Assembly: GCA_964506435.1 (NCBI GenBank)
Contig: CAZDLK010000024.1
Location: forward strand, 1 to 28,707
Direction of reading: 5' to 3'
DNA from: JAOZHU01 sp964506435
GTDB taxonomy: Archaea > Thermoproteota > Bathyarchaeia > Bathyarchaeales > Bathycorpusculaceae
Length of the DNA: 28,707 nt
In this document: one piece after another, positions 1 to 7,175 of the stretch
Numbering within the stretch: position 1 is the first letter of the stretch
How the letters are laid out: each line of letters starts with the position of its first letter
Notes under the pieces: model-generated
Seen by the model: the letters and a program-made list of their open reading frames with translations, nothing else
What the model was told of the DNA's origin: nothing
The model's database searches: none
Translations under genes and position numbers: made by a program

Positions 1-20
1 TTGTAGTTTTTTACACAACG

Positions 21-30
21 TTAATAAACC
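21..30 (+). promoter_or_regulatory. TATA box of the CitG-like gene
   Basis: TTAATAAACC is centred about 25 bp upstream of the ATG at 51, and no Shine-Dalgarno sequence lies between them. That spacing predicts transcription starting at or next to the start codon, so the mRNA is probably leaderless. Seen in sequence; the promoter role is inferred. Confidence 0.5.
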
Positions 31-50
31 TTTTTTGAACATTTCCCCTT

Positions 51-998
51 ATGCCTCACTGCGAAAAAGCAAAGCACATCAGCAAATGCTTAGAGCTGGC
101 GATACTGCTTGAAGTCAGCGCAGACAAGCCTGGCAACGTAAACTTCGTCGTCGGCTTCGAAGGCACACGAGTCGAGCACTTTTTAGCTTCCGCCGTAGCT
201 GCACATGCATCTTTTGAAGAGGCAGCTAAACGCGGAATCGCCGTGGCAAACCGCACGCTCAACATAAGCGAAGCAGACATCGGCGAACTCATACGGAATT
301 GCACAGCAGACATTGACGCTTGGCAGACAGGCGGCAACACATTAATCGGCACAATCATGCTGTTCGTACCAATAGCTGTGGCTGCTGGCATGACCCCGAT
401 GAACGACAAAGGCGAATTTGATATGAAGCAACTGCGCAGAAACATAAAACTGACAGTTGAATCCACAACAGCACAGGATGCAGTGCATCTTTACGAGGCA
501 ATAGACATCGCGAAACCCAGCGGACTCAACAGCGCCCCAGACTTGGACGTGAACGCCGCGGACTCAAAAGAGCGCCTGATAAAGGAGAACGTTTCGCTTT
601 TTGAAGTTTTCAAAATAGCCGCAAGCTACGATGACATATGCTTCGAATGGGTAAACAACTACCCACTAACGTTTGATCTGGCTTACCCGTACCTGATGGA
701 GCAGCTTGGCAAGAAGTGCTTAAACTCCGCTATCATAGACACTTTCTTGAAGGTTCTCGCGGAGCGACCCGACACTTTCATAGCTCGAAAAGTCGGCTTA
801 GAAAAGACAAAGGAAGTCTCCTCAGACGCTGCAAAAGTTCTGGAGTTAGGCGGTGTGGAAACAGAAAAAGGCAAAGCGCAAATTCTGCTGTTCGATAGAA
901 AACTCCGTGAGCAAGGCAACAACTATAACCCGGGGACAACGGCAGACATCACGGCGGCAACGCTGGCGCTGTGCACTTTGAGCGGTTACAGACCATAA
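51..998 (+). CDS. CitG/MdcB-family triphosphoribosyl-dephospho-CoA synthase-like protein
   Basis: This 315-residue protein resembles the CitG family (PF01874). Bacterial members attach a triphosphoribosyl group to dephospho-CoA to make the prosthetic-group precursor of citrate or malonate lyase. The family signature near the N-terminus, an A-x-E-V-S-A-D-K-P-G-N-V stretch at about residues 17-30, is present, as is a central GGNT/GT segment. Length is normal for the family. No citrate lyase or malonate decarboxylase gene lies in the window, and archaeal family members usually stand alone, so the real substrate is unknown. The ATG at 51 is chosen because a TATA box sits 25 bp upstream. A T-rich stretch follows the stop. 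Confidence 0.75.
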   Translation: MPHCEKAKHISKCLELAILLEVSADKPGNVNFVVGFEGTRVEHFLASAVAAHASFEEAAKRGIAVANRTLNISEADIGELIRNCTADIDAWQTGGNTLIGTIMLFVPIAVAAGMTPMNDKGEFDMKQLRRNIKLTVESTTAQDAVHLYEAIDIAKPSGLNSAPDLDVNAADSKERLIKENVSLFEVFKIAASYDDICFEWVNNYPLTFDLAYPYLMEQLGKKCLNSAIIDTFLKVLAERPDTFIARKVGLEKTKEVSSDAAKVLELGGVETEKGKAQILLFDRKLREQGNNYNPGTTADITAATLALCTLSGYRP

Positions 999-1006
999 CT
1001 TACACG

Positions 1007-1016
1007 TTTCTTTTTT
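1007..1016 (+). terminator. T-rich terminator after the CitG-like gene
   Basis: TTTCTTTTTT begins 9 bp after the stop codon at 998. Oligo-T on the non-template strand is the usual archaeal termination signal. No strong hairpin is seen. Confidence 0.4.
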
Positions 1017-1038
1017 GGGAACTTTATTAGAAATATAA

Positions 1039-1473
1039 TTATTCTTTGAATCTCTCCAGAATCATCGCGGGACAAATCTTTTTAACGCCATCTATCGCGC
1101 CTATTTTTTCCGACAAAAGCTTTGTTAATTCTCGCCCGTCTTTTGTCCATATCTCAGTCATTATCATGTGGTCGCCTGTTGATGTGGCAACGCTTCTGAT
1201 TTCGTCTACCTCGCAGAGTTTCTGAGCAACTTCCAGCAGTTTCGTCGGCTCCACGTCTACGCCTACTATGGAAACGCTGCTTGTGCCCAGTTTTGCGGGG
1301 TCAACTTGGATAGTGAATTTCTTGATTACACCCTTGTCTTGTAGCGCTACGACTCTTTTTCTTATGGCTGACTCGCTTAACTTCAGTTTCTTGGCTATTT
1401 CGTTGAAAGACCTTCGGCCGTCTTGCTCTAGCAGTTGCACTATTTTCTTGTCAACTTCATCCGTTTTCAGCAT
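1039..1473 (-). CDS. Lrp/AsnC-family transcriptional regulator
   Basis: The product has an N-terminal winged helix-turn-helix, with D-x-x-I-V-x-L-L-x-x-D-G-R-R-S-F-x-E-I-A at the start followed by the recognition helix SESAIRKRV. A C-terminal RAM/ligand-binding ferredoxin-like domain follows, with GVDVEPTKL and a late TSTGDHMIM strand. Length is 144 residues from the ATG at 1473, preferred over an upstream in-frame GTG at 1494 because AGGA lies 8 nt before it. A TATA-like ATTTATTTAT lies upstream near 1527-1540. The gene is divergent from the peroxiredoxin, so it may regulate that gene and itself. The effector cannot be read from sequence. Confidence 0.88.
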   Translation of the reverse strand: MLKTDEVDKKIVQLLEQDGRRSFNEIAKKLKLSESAIRKRVVALQDKGVIKKFTIQVDPAKLGTSSVSIVGVDVEPTKLLEVAQKLCEVDEIRSVATSTGDHMIMTEIWTKDGRELTKLLSEKIGAIDGVKKICPAMILERFKE

Positions 1474-1595
1474 AATTATTTCCTGTTTCCGCACTTTTTT
1501 GTGTTTTTACGTGCTGTTTTGTTCCGATAAATAAATATGAGGCGACTGCTAATAAGTATTTTGTTTCTGAAATTTTAAATGATGGTGCAAGAACT

Positions 1596-2255
1596 ATGGA
1601 AGAAAAAATTGAGCAAAAAACTGCGATGCCGCGGTTAAGCGAAACTGCCCCAGATTTTGAAGCAGTAACCTCAAAAGGCAAAATTAAACTGTCAGACTAC
1701 AAAGGCAAATGGGTAATCCTGTTTTCACATCCAGCCGACTTCACACCCGTATGCACAACAGAATTCGTTGCCTTCGCAAAAATAAACGACGAATTAACAA
1801 AGCGAAACGTGCAGCTAATTGGCCTAAGCATAGACAGCGTCTACTCGCATATTGCTTGGATACGCAGAATCAAAGAAAAACTCGGCGTAACCATACCTTT
1901 CCCAGTAATAGCCGATTTAGACATGAAAGTCGCCACGCTCTACGGCATGATTCACCCCGGCGAAAGCGCAACAACAGCCATACGCTGCGTCTTCTTCATC
2001 GACCCAGAAATGACGTTGAGAGCCATGGTTTACTACCCGTTGAACGTGGGCAGAAACATGGACGAAATAGTGCGAGTTATCGATGCCTTGCAGACAGCCG
2101 ACAAATACAAAGTCGCGTGTCCAGCGAACTGGCGTCCAGGCGACAAAGTGATTGTTCCGCCGCCGCTCACTACTGACGCTGCTGAGCAACGCGAAAAAGA
2201 AGGCTACGAATGCGTAGATTGGTTCCTGTGCAAAAAGGAACTGCCAACAAAATAG
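1596..2255 (+). CDS. Peroxiredoxin, archaeal Prx6-type thiol peroxidase
   Basis: This cytoplasmic thiol peroxidase reduces hydrogen peroxide and organic peroxides. The peroxidatic cysteine is C53 in the motif F-T-P-V-C-T-T-E. The Prx6-type C-terminal extension carries two further cysteines, C206 and C212, separated by five residues. That pattern matches the archaeal thioredoxin peroxidase group (Aeropyrum ApTPx type), where these cysteines take part in resolving the sulfenic acid. Length of 219 residues is typical. A GGTG element lies 9 nt before the ATG. The divergent Lrp gene is a candidate regulator. The gene is followed by a strong oligo-T run. Confidence 0.93.
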   Translation: MEEKIEQKTAMPRLSETAPDFEAVTSKGKIKLSDYKGKWVILFSHPADFTPVCTTEFVAFAKINDELTKRNVQLIGLSIDSVYSHIAWIRRIKEKLGVTIPFPVIADLDMKVATLYGMIHPGESATTAIRCVFFIDPEMTLRAMVYYPLNVGRNMDEIVRVIDALQTADKYKVACPANWRPGDKVIVPPPLTTDAAEQREKEGYECVDWFLCKKELPTK

Positions 2256-2269
2256 CCTTATCATCCTCC

Positions 2270-2282
2270 TTTCTTTTTTTTT
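2270..2282 (+). terminator. Oligo-T terminator after the peroxiredoxin
   Basis: A nearly uninterrupted T tract with one C starts about 15 bp after the peroxiredoxin stop, as expected for archaeal intrinsic termination. Confidence 0.55.
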
Positions 2283-2378
2283 ATTTACGGCGCGAATGGA
2301 ACTGTGAGTGAAGACGTCTTGTTGTTTTTTGAATAGGGCAATGTTGGATGTTGGAATTGACGTTTTTTGGAATCTATT

Positions 2379-2387
2379 CTTAAATAG
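2379..2387 (+). promoter_or_regulatory. TATA box of fdhD-moeA
   Basis: CTTAAATAG lies about 40 bp upstream of the fdhD ATG. This would place the transcript start near 2410, just ahead of a GGTGA Shine-Dalgarno sequence at 2414-2418. Confidence 0.5.
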
Positions 2388-2423
2388 TAAGCTCAGACTA
2401 AAACAGGGTGAGTGGTGACCGTT

Positions 2424-3209
2424 ATGCGTCAAGTCGACATTATAAAACTTGACCTCTCGACTGGCAAAAGCCAGAAAACTGTTGATTGTGTTGCTGAAGA
2501 AGTGCCTCTTCAGATATTCGTGAACACGCAGTATTCTTTTGTGATTTGGTGCTCGCCAGCGCAATACAAGGAACTGGCAATCGGCTATTTACATTCTGAA
2601 GACATACTGAAATCAGTCTCAGAAATTGAAGAAATAACTGTGGACGAAAGCAAACCCTCTTGCAGAATTAAGCTGAAGGCAAACGTTGAAGTGGCTGAGC
2701 GGATGAAGTTCCCGCGGCGCCACGCGCGAGTCGTGCCCTTAATCAAGGCAAGCACGTCACCTTACCAGCGTAAAGAGGCAACTCCTAAAGTGGAATCTAA
2801 CCTGCGTGTCAAAGCCAAGACCCTCTTAGACTGCGTTGTCGAGATGAACACCCGCGCCAAAGGCTTCGTTCAGACTGGCGGTCTCCATGACTCAGCAATC
2901 TACAAAGCCGATGGCACATTGGTTGCCTTCGCTGAGGATATTGGACGCCACAACACTGTAGACAAAGTAATCGGCATGGGCTTGCTGAGCAAAGTGAATT
3001 TCGGCGAGTGCTTCATGGCGATTACTGGGCGAGTGCCAGGCGACATGATTTTCAAAGCCGCCAAAGTTGGCTTGCCGCTTGTAGCGTCCATGTGCAGTGT
3101 GCTTTCTTCAGGCATTGTAACGGCTGAAAAGGCGAACATAGCGTTGGTTGGGTTTGTGCGGGGAAACCGCATGAACATCTACGCTGGAGCCGAAAGAATA
3201 ATCTTTTGA
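2424..3209 (+). CDS. fdhD: FdhD-like formate dehydrogenase accessory sulfurtransferase, lacking the CxxC loop
   Basis: FdhD moves sulfur from a cysteine desulfurase to the molybdenum or tungsten cofactor of formate dehydrogenases. Family landmarks are present: EEVPLQIFVN near the start, GYLHSEDIL, QTGGLHDSAIY, the EDIGRHNTVDKVIG signature, and a C-terminal LVGFVRG-x-x-M-N-I-Y-A. The loop that in E. coli FdhD carries GCGVC (C121/C124) is here ARVVPLIKASTSPYQ, with no cysteine. Sulfur transfer by the known mechanism is therefore doubtful. The ATG at 2424 is chosen over GTG codons at 2412/2415 because GGTGA lies 5 nt before it. The stop overlaps the region before moeA, so the two are probably one transcript. 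Confidence 0.85.
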   Translation: MRQVDIIKLDLSTGKSQKTVDCVAEEVPLQIFVNTQYSFVIWCSPAQYKELAIGYLHSEDILKSVSEIEEITVDESKPSCRIKLKANVEVAERMKFPRRHARVVPLIKASTSPYQRKEATPKVESNLRVKAKTLLDCVVEMNTRAKGFVQTGGLHDSAIYKADGTLVAFAEDIGRHNTVDKVIGMGLLSKVNFGECFMAITGRVPGDMIFKAAKVGLPLVASMCSVLSSGIVTAEKANIALVGFVRGNRMNIYAGAERIIF

Positions 3210-3247
3210 GCAGTGCTAACAATAATAGCATTCGCTGGTGCCCTTTA

Positions 3248-4537
3248 ATGAACAGACCAGACATTAGACGATTACCAAAACGCGCCAACCCTTACGAGGC
3301 TTTGACCGTGTTGCTTGACGCTGTGCGCTCAAACGTCATGCCCACCGAAACCAGACCCATTGAAGAATGCCTCGGAAGAGTTCTGGCAAAAGACGTGTTT
3401 TCAACTCTAAACATTCCTGATTACGATAAAACCTTCATAGATGGCTACGCAGTTAACCCAGAAGACACCAAAGACGCGACAACAGCAAAACCTGCAGTGC
3501 TCAAGATAGTTGGGAAACTGTTTCCAGCCGACTATCCCACAGCGGCGGAAGTCTCACGCGGCGAAGCCATCTACGTCGCATGCGGAGCACCCATTCCGAA
3601 AGGCGCAACGGCAACGGTGAAAGTTGAAGAAACCAGACTCCGCGCAGACAAAATCGAAATAGTCCGCGAAATCACGGCTGGAGAAGGCTTAATTCCCCTT
3701 GGCGACGACGTGAAGAAAGGCACCTTAATTTTCAGGAAGGGGCAAGTTCTGCGACCGCAAGATCTTGGGTTGTTGGCTTCTATTCGAATGCCAGCAGTTG
3801 AAGTTGTCAAAAAGCCTGTGGTGGCTATAATTTCTGGCGGCGACGAATTAATCAGGCAGCGCCAAGAAAACCCAACGGCGATTGCGAACAACTATGCTCT
3901 GGTAGTTGCAGGTTTATTGTCGGAGTTGGGTGCTGCTCCGCAGATACAGGGAATAGCCGCTGACATGTTAGCCACCGTTAAGGGTAAACTCAGCGAAGCT
4001 TTGGCTGGGTCGGACATAGTCGTTACCATTGGCGGTTCTTCGGTAGGCGTGAAAGATTTTGTTCCAGACGCCGTTAACGCCCTTGGAAAACCCGGCGTGC
4101 TGGTTCAAGGTGTTTCATTGCGACCAGGCGCAATCTCAGGCTTCGGATTAGTGAACGGCAAACCAGTTGTGATGTTGCCTGGACATATTGGCTCTTGCAT
4201 CGCTGGGTTCTATTTTTTTGTTGTTCCCTTAATCAGCGTGTACAGTGGATTAAGCAGCGATGCTCTGCCTCCATGCGTCAGCGCCGATTTGAATGAAGAT
4301 GTGGAGTCGGGACCACAGTTCAGGTTTTTGCTGGTTCGCGTAAGAAGAATTGACGGGAAGTTTGTTGCGGAGCCAGTTAAGGGCGGTTCAAGCGCTTTGA
4401 CTACTATTGTGAAGTCTAACGGCTACGTGATAATGCCTTCTCACACGAAGCTATGCAAAGAAACTGCGGTGACTGTTTTTCTGTTTGGCAAGCAGGAGTT
4501 GGCGCAACTTGGACAGGAACAGCGTGAGCCTTTGTGA
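3248..4537 (+). CDS. moeA: MoeA-type molybdopterin molybdenumtransferase
   Basis: MoeA inserts molybdate (or tungstate) into adenylylated molybdopterin. The protein has the domain order of the family. Recognisable motifs are D-Y-D-K-T-F-I-D-G-Y-A-V at about residues 58-69, the metal/ATP-site loop GGSSVGVKDF at about 262-271 (usual form GGVSVGxxD), and LPGHIGSC at about 310-317 (usual LPGNPVS). The C-terminal beta-barrel ends near residue 425. These departures are common among archaeal MoeA paralogues and may reflect tungsten preference, which is inference. The ATG at 3248 has GGTG 7 nt upstream; a TTG at 3206 overlapping the fdhD stop is less likely. It is convergent with mobA, 7 bp apart. 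Confidence 0.9.
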   Translation: MNRPDIRRLPKRANPYEALTVLLDAVRSNVMPTETRPIEECLGRVLAKDVFSTLNIPDYDKTFIDGYAVNPEDTKDATTAKPAVLKIVGKLFPADYPTAAEVSRGEAIYVACGAPIPKGATATVKVEETRLRADKIEIVREITAGEGLIPLGDDVKKGTLIFRKGQVLRPQDLGLLASIRMPAVEVVKKPVVAIISGGDELIRQRQENPTAIANNYALVVAGLLSELGAAPQIQGIAADMLATVKGKLSEALAGSDIVVTIGGSSVGVKDFVPDAVNALGKPGVLVQGVSLRPGAISGFGLVNGKPVVMLPGHIGSCIAGFYFFVVPLISVYSGLSSDALPPCVSADLNEDVESGPQFRFLLVRVRRIDGKFVAEPVKGGSSALTTIVKSNGYVIMPSHTKLCKETAVTVFLFGKQELAQLGQEQREPL

Positions 4538-4544
4538 TAATGCG

Positions 4545-5636
4545 TTAAACGTTCCATTTTGGAGGGTAACGGGTGGTTTGGAGTTTTCCCATTGCCCAAG
4601 ATTCGCACCACGCTTTATCTGCTCTTGCCCGTTCAGCTAAGAAGCGGCAGTGGCTTTTTTCGTACATTTCCGCTTCCAGCCTATAATTGTCGGCTGCTTT
4701 CAAGAGTGCTTCTTTGCTTTTGAAGTCCAGTTCTGTGGCTGGTGCCGTTTCTTTTTGTTGTTTAGACCATTTCAGCAGGTTTTCGCCTTCGTTTTCTCGG
4801 CTGACTCCTGCCCAAAAAGCTGAGGCTTTCATTTCCAGATTGGTTGCGCAGGCGGAGAAGGTTTTTGAGGCTTCTGCGAATGCGCCTTCATTGTTCAATG
4901 CAGATGCGTTTCGGAGTTGCTGCAGTTCCAGTAGCGGTAGTTTGTCCAATTTCAGTCGTAGGTTTCCAGTGATTGGACCTTGTGCATGGCGTGTTTGCAG
5001 CCGCGTTAAATCCTGTGGAGAGTTGATGTTGACGAAGCTTTTTAATTCTGGGTCGAGGGTTTTGATTTCGCCGACTGTGGAGATGAACGATACGTTTGAT
5101 GCGCCGCGCATTATGTCGTCGGAACGTGGGCGCATCAGCTGGCATAGCGTGTGCGTGATTTCCAGGGCGCTGTCTCTTTCAAGAACCATAACTAGCGTTT
5201 CTAGTCTGCTGTTTGGCCACATGGGGACTGCGATGTCAGAGTCTTCCGCTGCGTTGAATAAGTAGTCAACTACTTTCGGCTTTAACAGGGGCATGTCGCA
5301 GGGTAATGTGAGGCAATGTTTTGCGTTAACAGCTTTTAGTCCTGTGTAAATTGCCACGGTGGGTCCTTTTGTGTGGTTGATTTTTTCGTCGGTGACTACT
5401 GTGACTTTTTCTGTGTGGTGGTGTTTTGTTAGAATTTTCGTGTATTGTGTTTTTCTGTTTTCTGTGTCTACGCAGATTAAGATTTTTTCTACAACATCGT
5501 GGACGTTGTCGATGGCGTGGATTAGAAGTGGTTTCCCTGCAAGTTCGGCGAGGGCTTTGTCTTGCCATGTTCCGTTTTTGTTTTGGAATCGGCGGGCTTT
5601 TCCTCCTGCAAGGATGAGTGCAGCCCGTTGTGTCAT
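4545..5636 (-). CDS. mobA: MobA-like molybdenum cofactor guanylyltransferase with helical C-terminal extension
   Basis: MobA transfers GMP from GTP to molybdopterin. The nucleotidyltransferase domain spans about residues 1-215: the start motif L-I-L-A-G-G-K-A-R-R-F is at 7-17, K28 follows in the conserved KAL position, and the metal-binding LPCDMPL is at 111-117. About 145 residues follow that ordinary MobA (about 190-200 aa) lacks. The extension is Ala/Glu/Lys-rich and predicted all-helical, resembling a TPR-like or four-helix unit, for example NEGAFAEASKTFSACA. The start ATG lies 11 bp after the mobB stop, with GAGG overlapping that stop, so mobB-mobA form an operon. The extension's role is unknown. 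Confidence 0.82.
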   Translation of the reverse strand: MTQRAALILAGGKARRFQNKNGTWQDKALAELAGKPLLIHAIDNVHDVVEKILICVDTENRKTQYTKILTKHHHTEKVTVVTDEKINHTKGPTVAIYTGLKAVNAKHCLTLPCDMPLLKPKVVDYLFNAAEDSDIAVPMWPNSRLETLVMVLERDSALEITHTLCQLMRPRSDDIMRGASNVSFISTVGEIKTLDPELKSFVNINSPQDLTRLQTRHAQGPITGNLRLKLDKLPLLELQQLRNASALNNEGAFAEASKTFSACATNLEMKASAFWAGVSRENEGENLLKWSKQQKETAPATELDFKSKEALLKAADNYRLEAEMYEKSHCRFLAERARADKAWCESWAMGKLQTTRYPPKWNV

Positions 5637-5647
5637 GTGTTGTTTCC

Positions 5648-6208
5648 TCAGTTGGCTTTTGTCTTTTGTAATTGTTTTTTGATTAGTTCGATGAGTTTTT
5701 GGCCTTCTTCAGGCAACTTGATTACTGGTATATTCTTGTATGTGGGGGTGTTTGTTTTTTTGGCAACTATGCCTGCGATTGCCATTATTGGTGCGAGGGT
5801 TCCTTCTAAGGTCTGCTCAAGACCGCTTTGGTCTTTGGCAGTAATAATCTTTGGCACGTCTTTTCTTTTTGCGATTAGGCTGTGGAAGCCCTCGATGAAA
5901 ACAATGTCCAACTTTTCCTGTTCCAGCAAAGCAATTACTTGGTCTAAATCGTTTAGCGCCATTTCGGTTTTTTTGATTATGTCAATTTCTTCAGGTGAAA
6001 TTGCCACAATCACTTTGGAGCCTGCTTTAGCGTAGCGCCATGTGTTGGTGCCTTCTTTATCCATTGTAAAGCCTTTGTGGTGCACGTGTTTTATTGAGCC
6101 GATTTTGTAGCCTTCGGCTGAAAGGTGAGAAATTAAGTATTCCAAGGTGACTGTTTTTCCTGAACCGCTTACGCCGACAGCGGCAATAACTAAAACCGTG
6201 TGTTTCAC
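5648..6208 (-). CDS. mobB: MobB, molybdopterin-guanine dinucleotide biosynthesis P-loop protein
   Basis: This small GTP-binding protein helps MobA load guanine nucleotide onto molybdopterin. The P-loop G-V-S-G-S-G-K-T is at residues 12-19. The family motifs IGSIKHVHH-x-G-F-T-M-D, GTNTWRYAKAGS and IVFIEGFHS follow in order. Length of 186 residues is normal. The GTG start at 6208 lies about 33 bp from a TATA box, so little or no leader is expected. First gene of the mobB-mobA operon. It is one of three MobB-like sequences in the window (the others are at 7176 and a remnant at 11894). Confidence 0.92.
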   Translation of the reverse strand: MKHTVLVIAAVGVSGSGKTVTLEYLISHLSAEGYKIGSIKHVHHKGFTMDKEGTNTWRYAKAGSKVIVAISPEEIDIIKKTEMALNDLDQVIALLEQEKLDIVFIEGFHSLIAKRKDVPKIITAKDQSGLEQTLEGTLAPIMAIAGIVAKKTNTPTYKNIPVIKLPEEGQKLIELIKKQLQKTKAN

Positions 6209-6235
6209 GCTCCGTTCTTGGAATCAACTATTTTT

Positions 6236-6246
6236 GCTTTTATAAC
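6236..6246 (-). promoter_or_regulatory. TATA box of mobB-mobA
   Basis: Read on the minus strand this is GTTATAAAAG, about 30 bp upstream of the mobB GTG. The spacing fits a near-leaderless transcript. Confidence 0.45.
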
Positions 6247-6295
6247 TTATGCTTTGGTTTTTCGGTTTTGCATTTTGTTTCTGTGCATATTTGTT

Positions 6296-6328
6296 GTTTT
6301 TTCGCTGTGCGCTAGCGCGTGAAAAAAC
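6296..6328. repeat. Nested inverted repeat between mobB and the orphan membrane gene
   Basis: Perfect 8-bp outer arms GTTTTTTC (6296-6303) and GAAAAAAC (6321-6328) enclose a perfect 10-bp palindrome, GCGCTAGCGC, at 6309-6318. It could fold into a hairpin with an A/T-rich outer stem or bind a dimeric protein. It sits upstream of the mobB promoter and of the orphan gene at 6453. No known element was recognised. Confidence 0.5.
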
Positions 6329-6452
6329 TTATACCCCCTCTATTTAAACTATTTATAGGGTTCTGTTAGATTCTGTAAACTCTTCGACTGTTAGGGGGTT
6401 CATGTAAAATTTCGTCTGCTGGCTTACTACGTACATATCTGTTATATACCTA

Positions 6453-6965
6453 ATGGGTCAAATACTAAAACGCTGGGCAAAAATGACAAAGCATGAAACA
6501 TTCAATGCAATAATGCAGGCAGGGATGGCGTGGGGTGCAATAGTTGCGGTACTGGTGTATTTTACCTCAGAGGGAAGCAGACTTTTAGTCGGTGCACTTT
6601 TCACAGTTTTGTTTTGGTTATCCACAACGGGGTACTTCTATTGTGATTACAACAAAACTCATAAAAAGCGAAAACCAAAAATCACGTCACCACCGCTAGT
6701 TGAGATACCTGATTCTACCAAACCAACATCACCAATAAAGAAAGTAACCATATTTAGAAATGTGTTTTTTCTTATTTTGGAATCAATAGAAGCTATTACT
6801 TTAATTGCCATCGGGATAACAAAGTGGGAAGTAATTACAATTAATGGTGTTGCTGTACTAACATATCAAAATGGGGTTATGCTTTGTGGATTCGTAATTG
6901 GCGGGTTCTTACTTGGTGACTTTTTACGTCGTCTTAGTCACCCAAGAAAAGAAATACTTAGTTGA
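6453..6965 (+). CDS. Orphan four-helix membrane protein of unknown function
   Basis: I do not recognise this 170-residue protein. Four hydrophobic segments are visible, at roughly residues 25-42, 45-63, 103-122 and 138-156. A basic, proline-containing cytoplasmic-type loop (KTHKKRKPK through PTSPIKK) lies between the second and third. The N-terminus is basic, and an alternative ATG exists at 6483. Base composition is more A/T-rich than in the flanking molybdenum genes. It sits between mobB and a transposase remnant. Together these suggest a recent arrival or a leftover of a mobile insertion, not a part of the cofactor pathway. Confidence 0.6.
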   Translation: MGQILKRWAKMTKHETFNAIMQAGMAWGAIVAVLVYFTSEGSRLLVGALFTVLFWLSTTGYFYCDYNKTHKKRKPKITSPPLVEIPDSTKPTSPIKKVTIFRNVFFLILESIEAITLIAIGITKWEVITINGVAVLTYQNGVMLCGFVIGGFLLGDFLRRLSHPRKEILS

Positions 6966-6999
6966 TTTTGTTGCAACTTGCGTTTTGTATCAGGGTTTT

Positions 7000-7140
7000 C
7001 TACTTGTTTTCGCCTTCCACTTTTATTCCGCATGCTTCTGCTGGTGTTTTGTTACCGAGGGCTTCCTGCTCTCTTCTGAAATTATGATAATGCTGGTGGG
7101 CAAGTAGTGGGGTTGGTTTTTCTATGTTAAACCATATATG
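7000..7140 (-). pseudogene. Transposase C-terminal remnant
   Basis: On the minus strand a reading frame ending at a TAG at 7000-7002 encodes YHNFRREQEALGNKTPAEA followed by CGIKVEGENK and stop. This strongly resembles the C-terminal end of archaeal DDE insertion-sequence transposases, which typically read YHNF-x-R-P-H-x-A-L-x-x-K-T-P-A-E-x-x-G-I. About 45 residues are preserved, back to IEKPTPLLAHQ. No catalytic DDE region or terminal inverted repeats are seen, so the copy is a fragment. The MobB-FeS gene starts just beyond it on the other strand. The exact IS family cannot be set without a search. Confidence 0.6.
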
Positions 7141-7175
7141 CTGCGTTGCCGATAAACGGTTGAGGTGTGTTTTGT

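Noticed and set aside
6898..7107. Plus-strand hydrophobic frame overlapping the transposase remnant.
   Set aside because: It overlaps the end of the orphan gene in another frame. Its sequence is the complement of the clear transposase motif on the minus strand.
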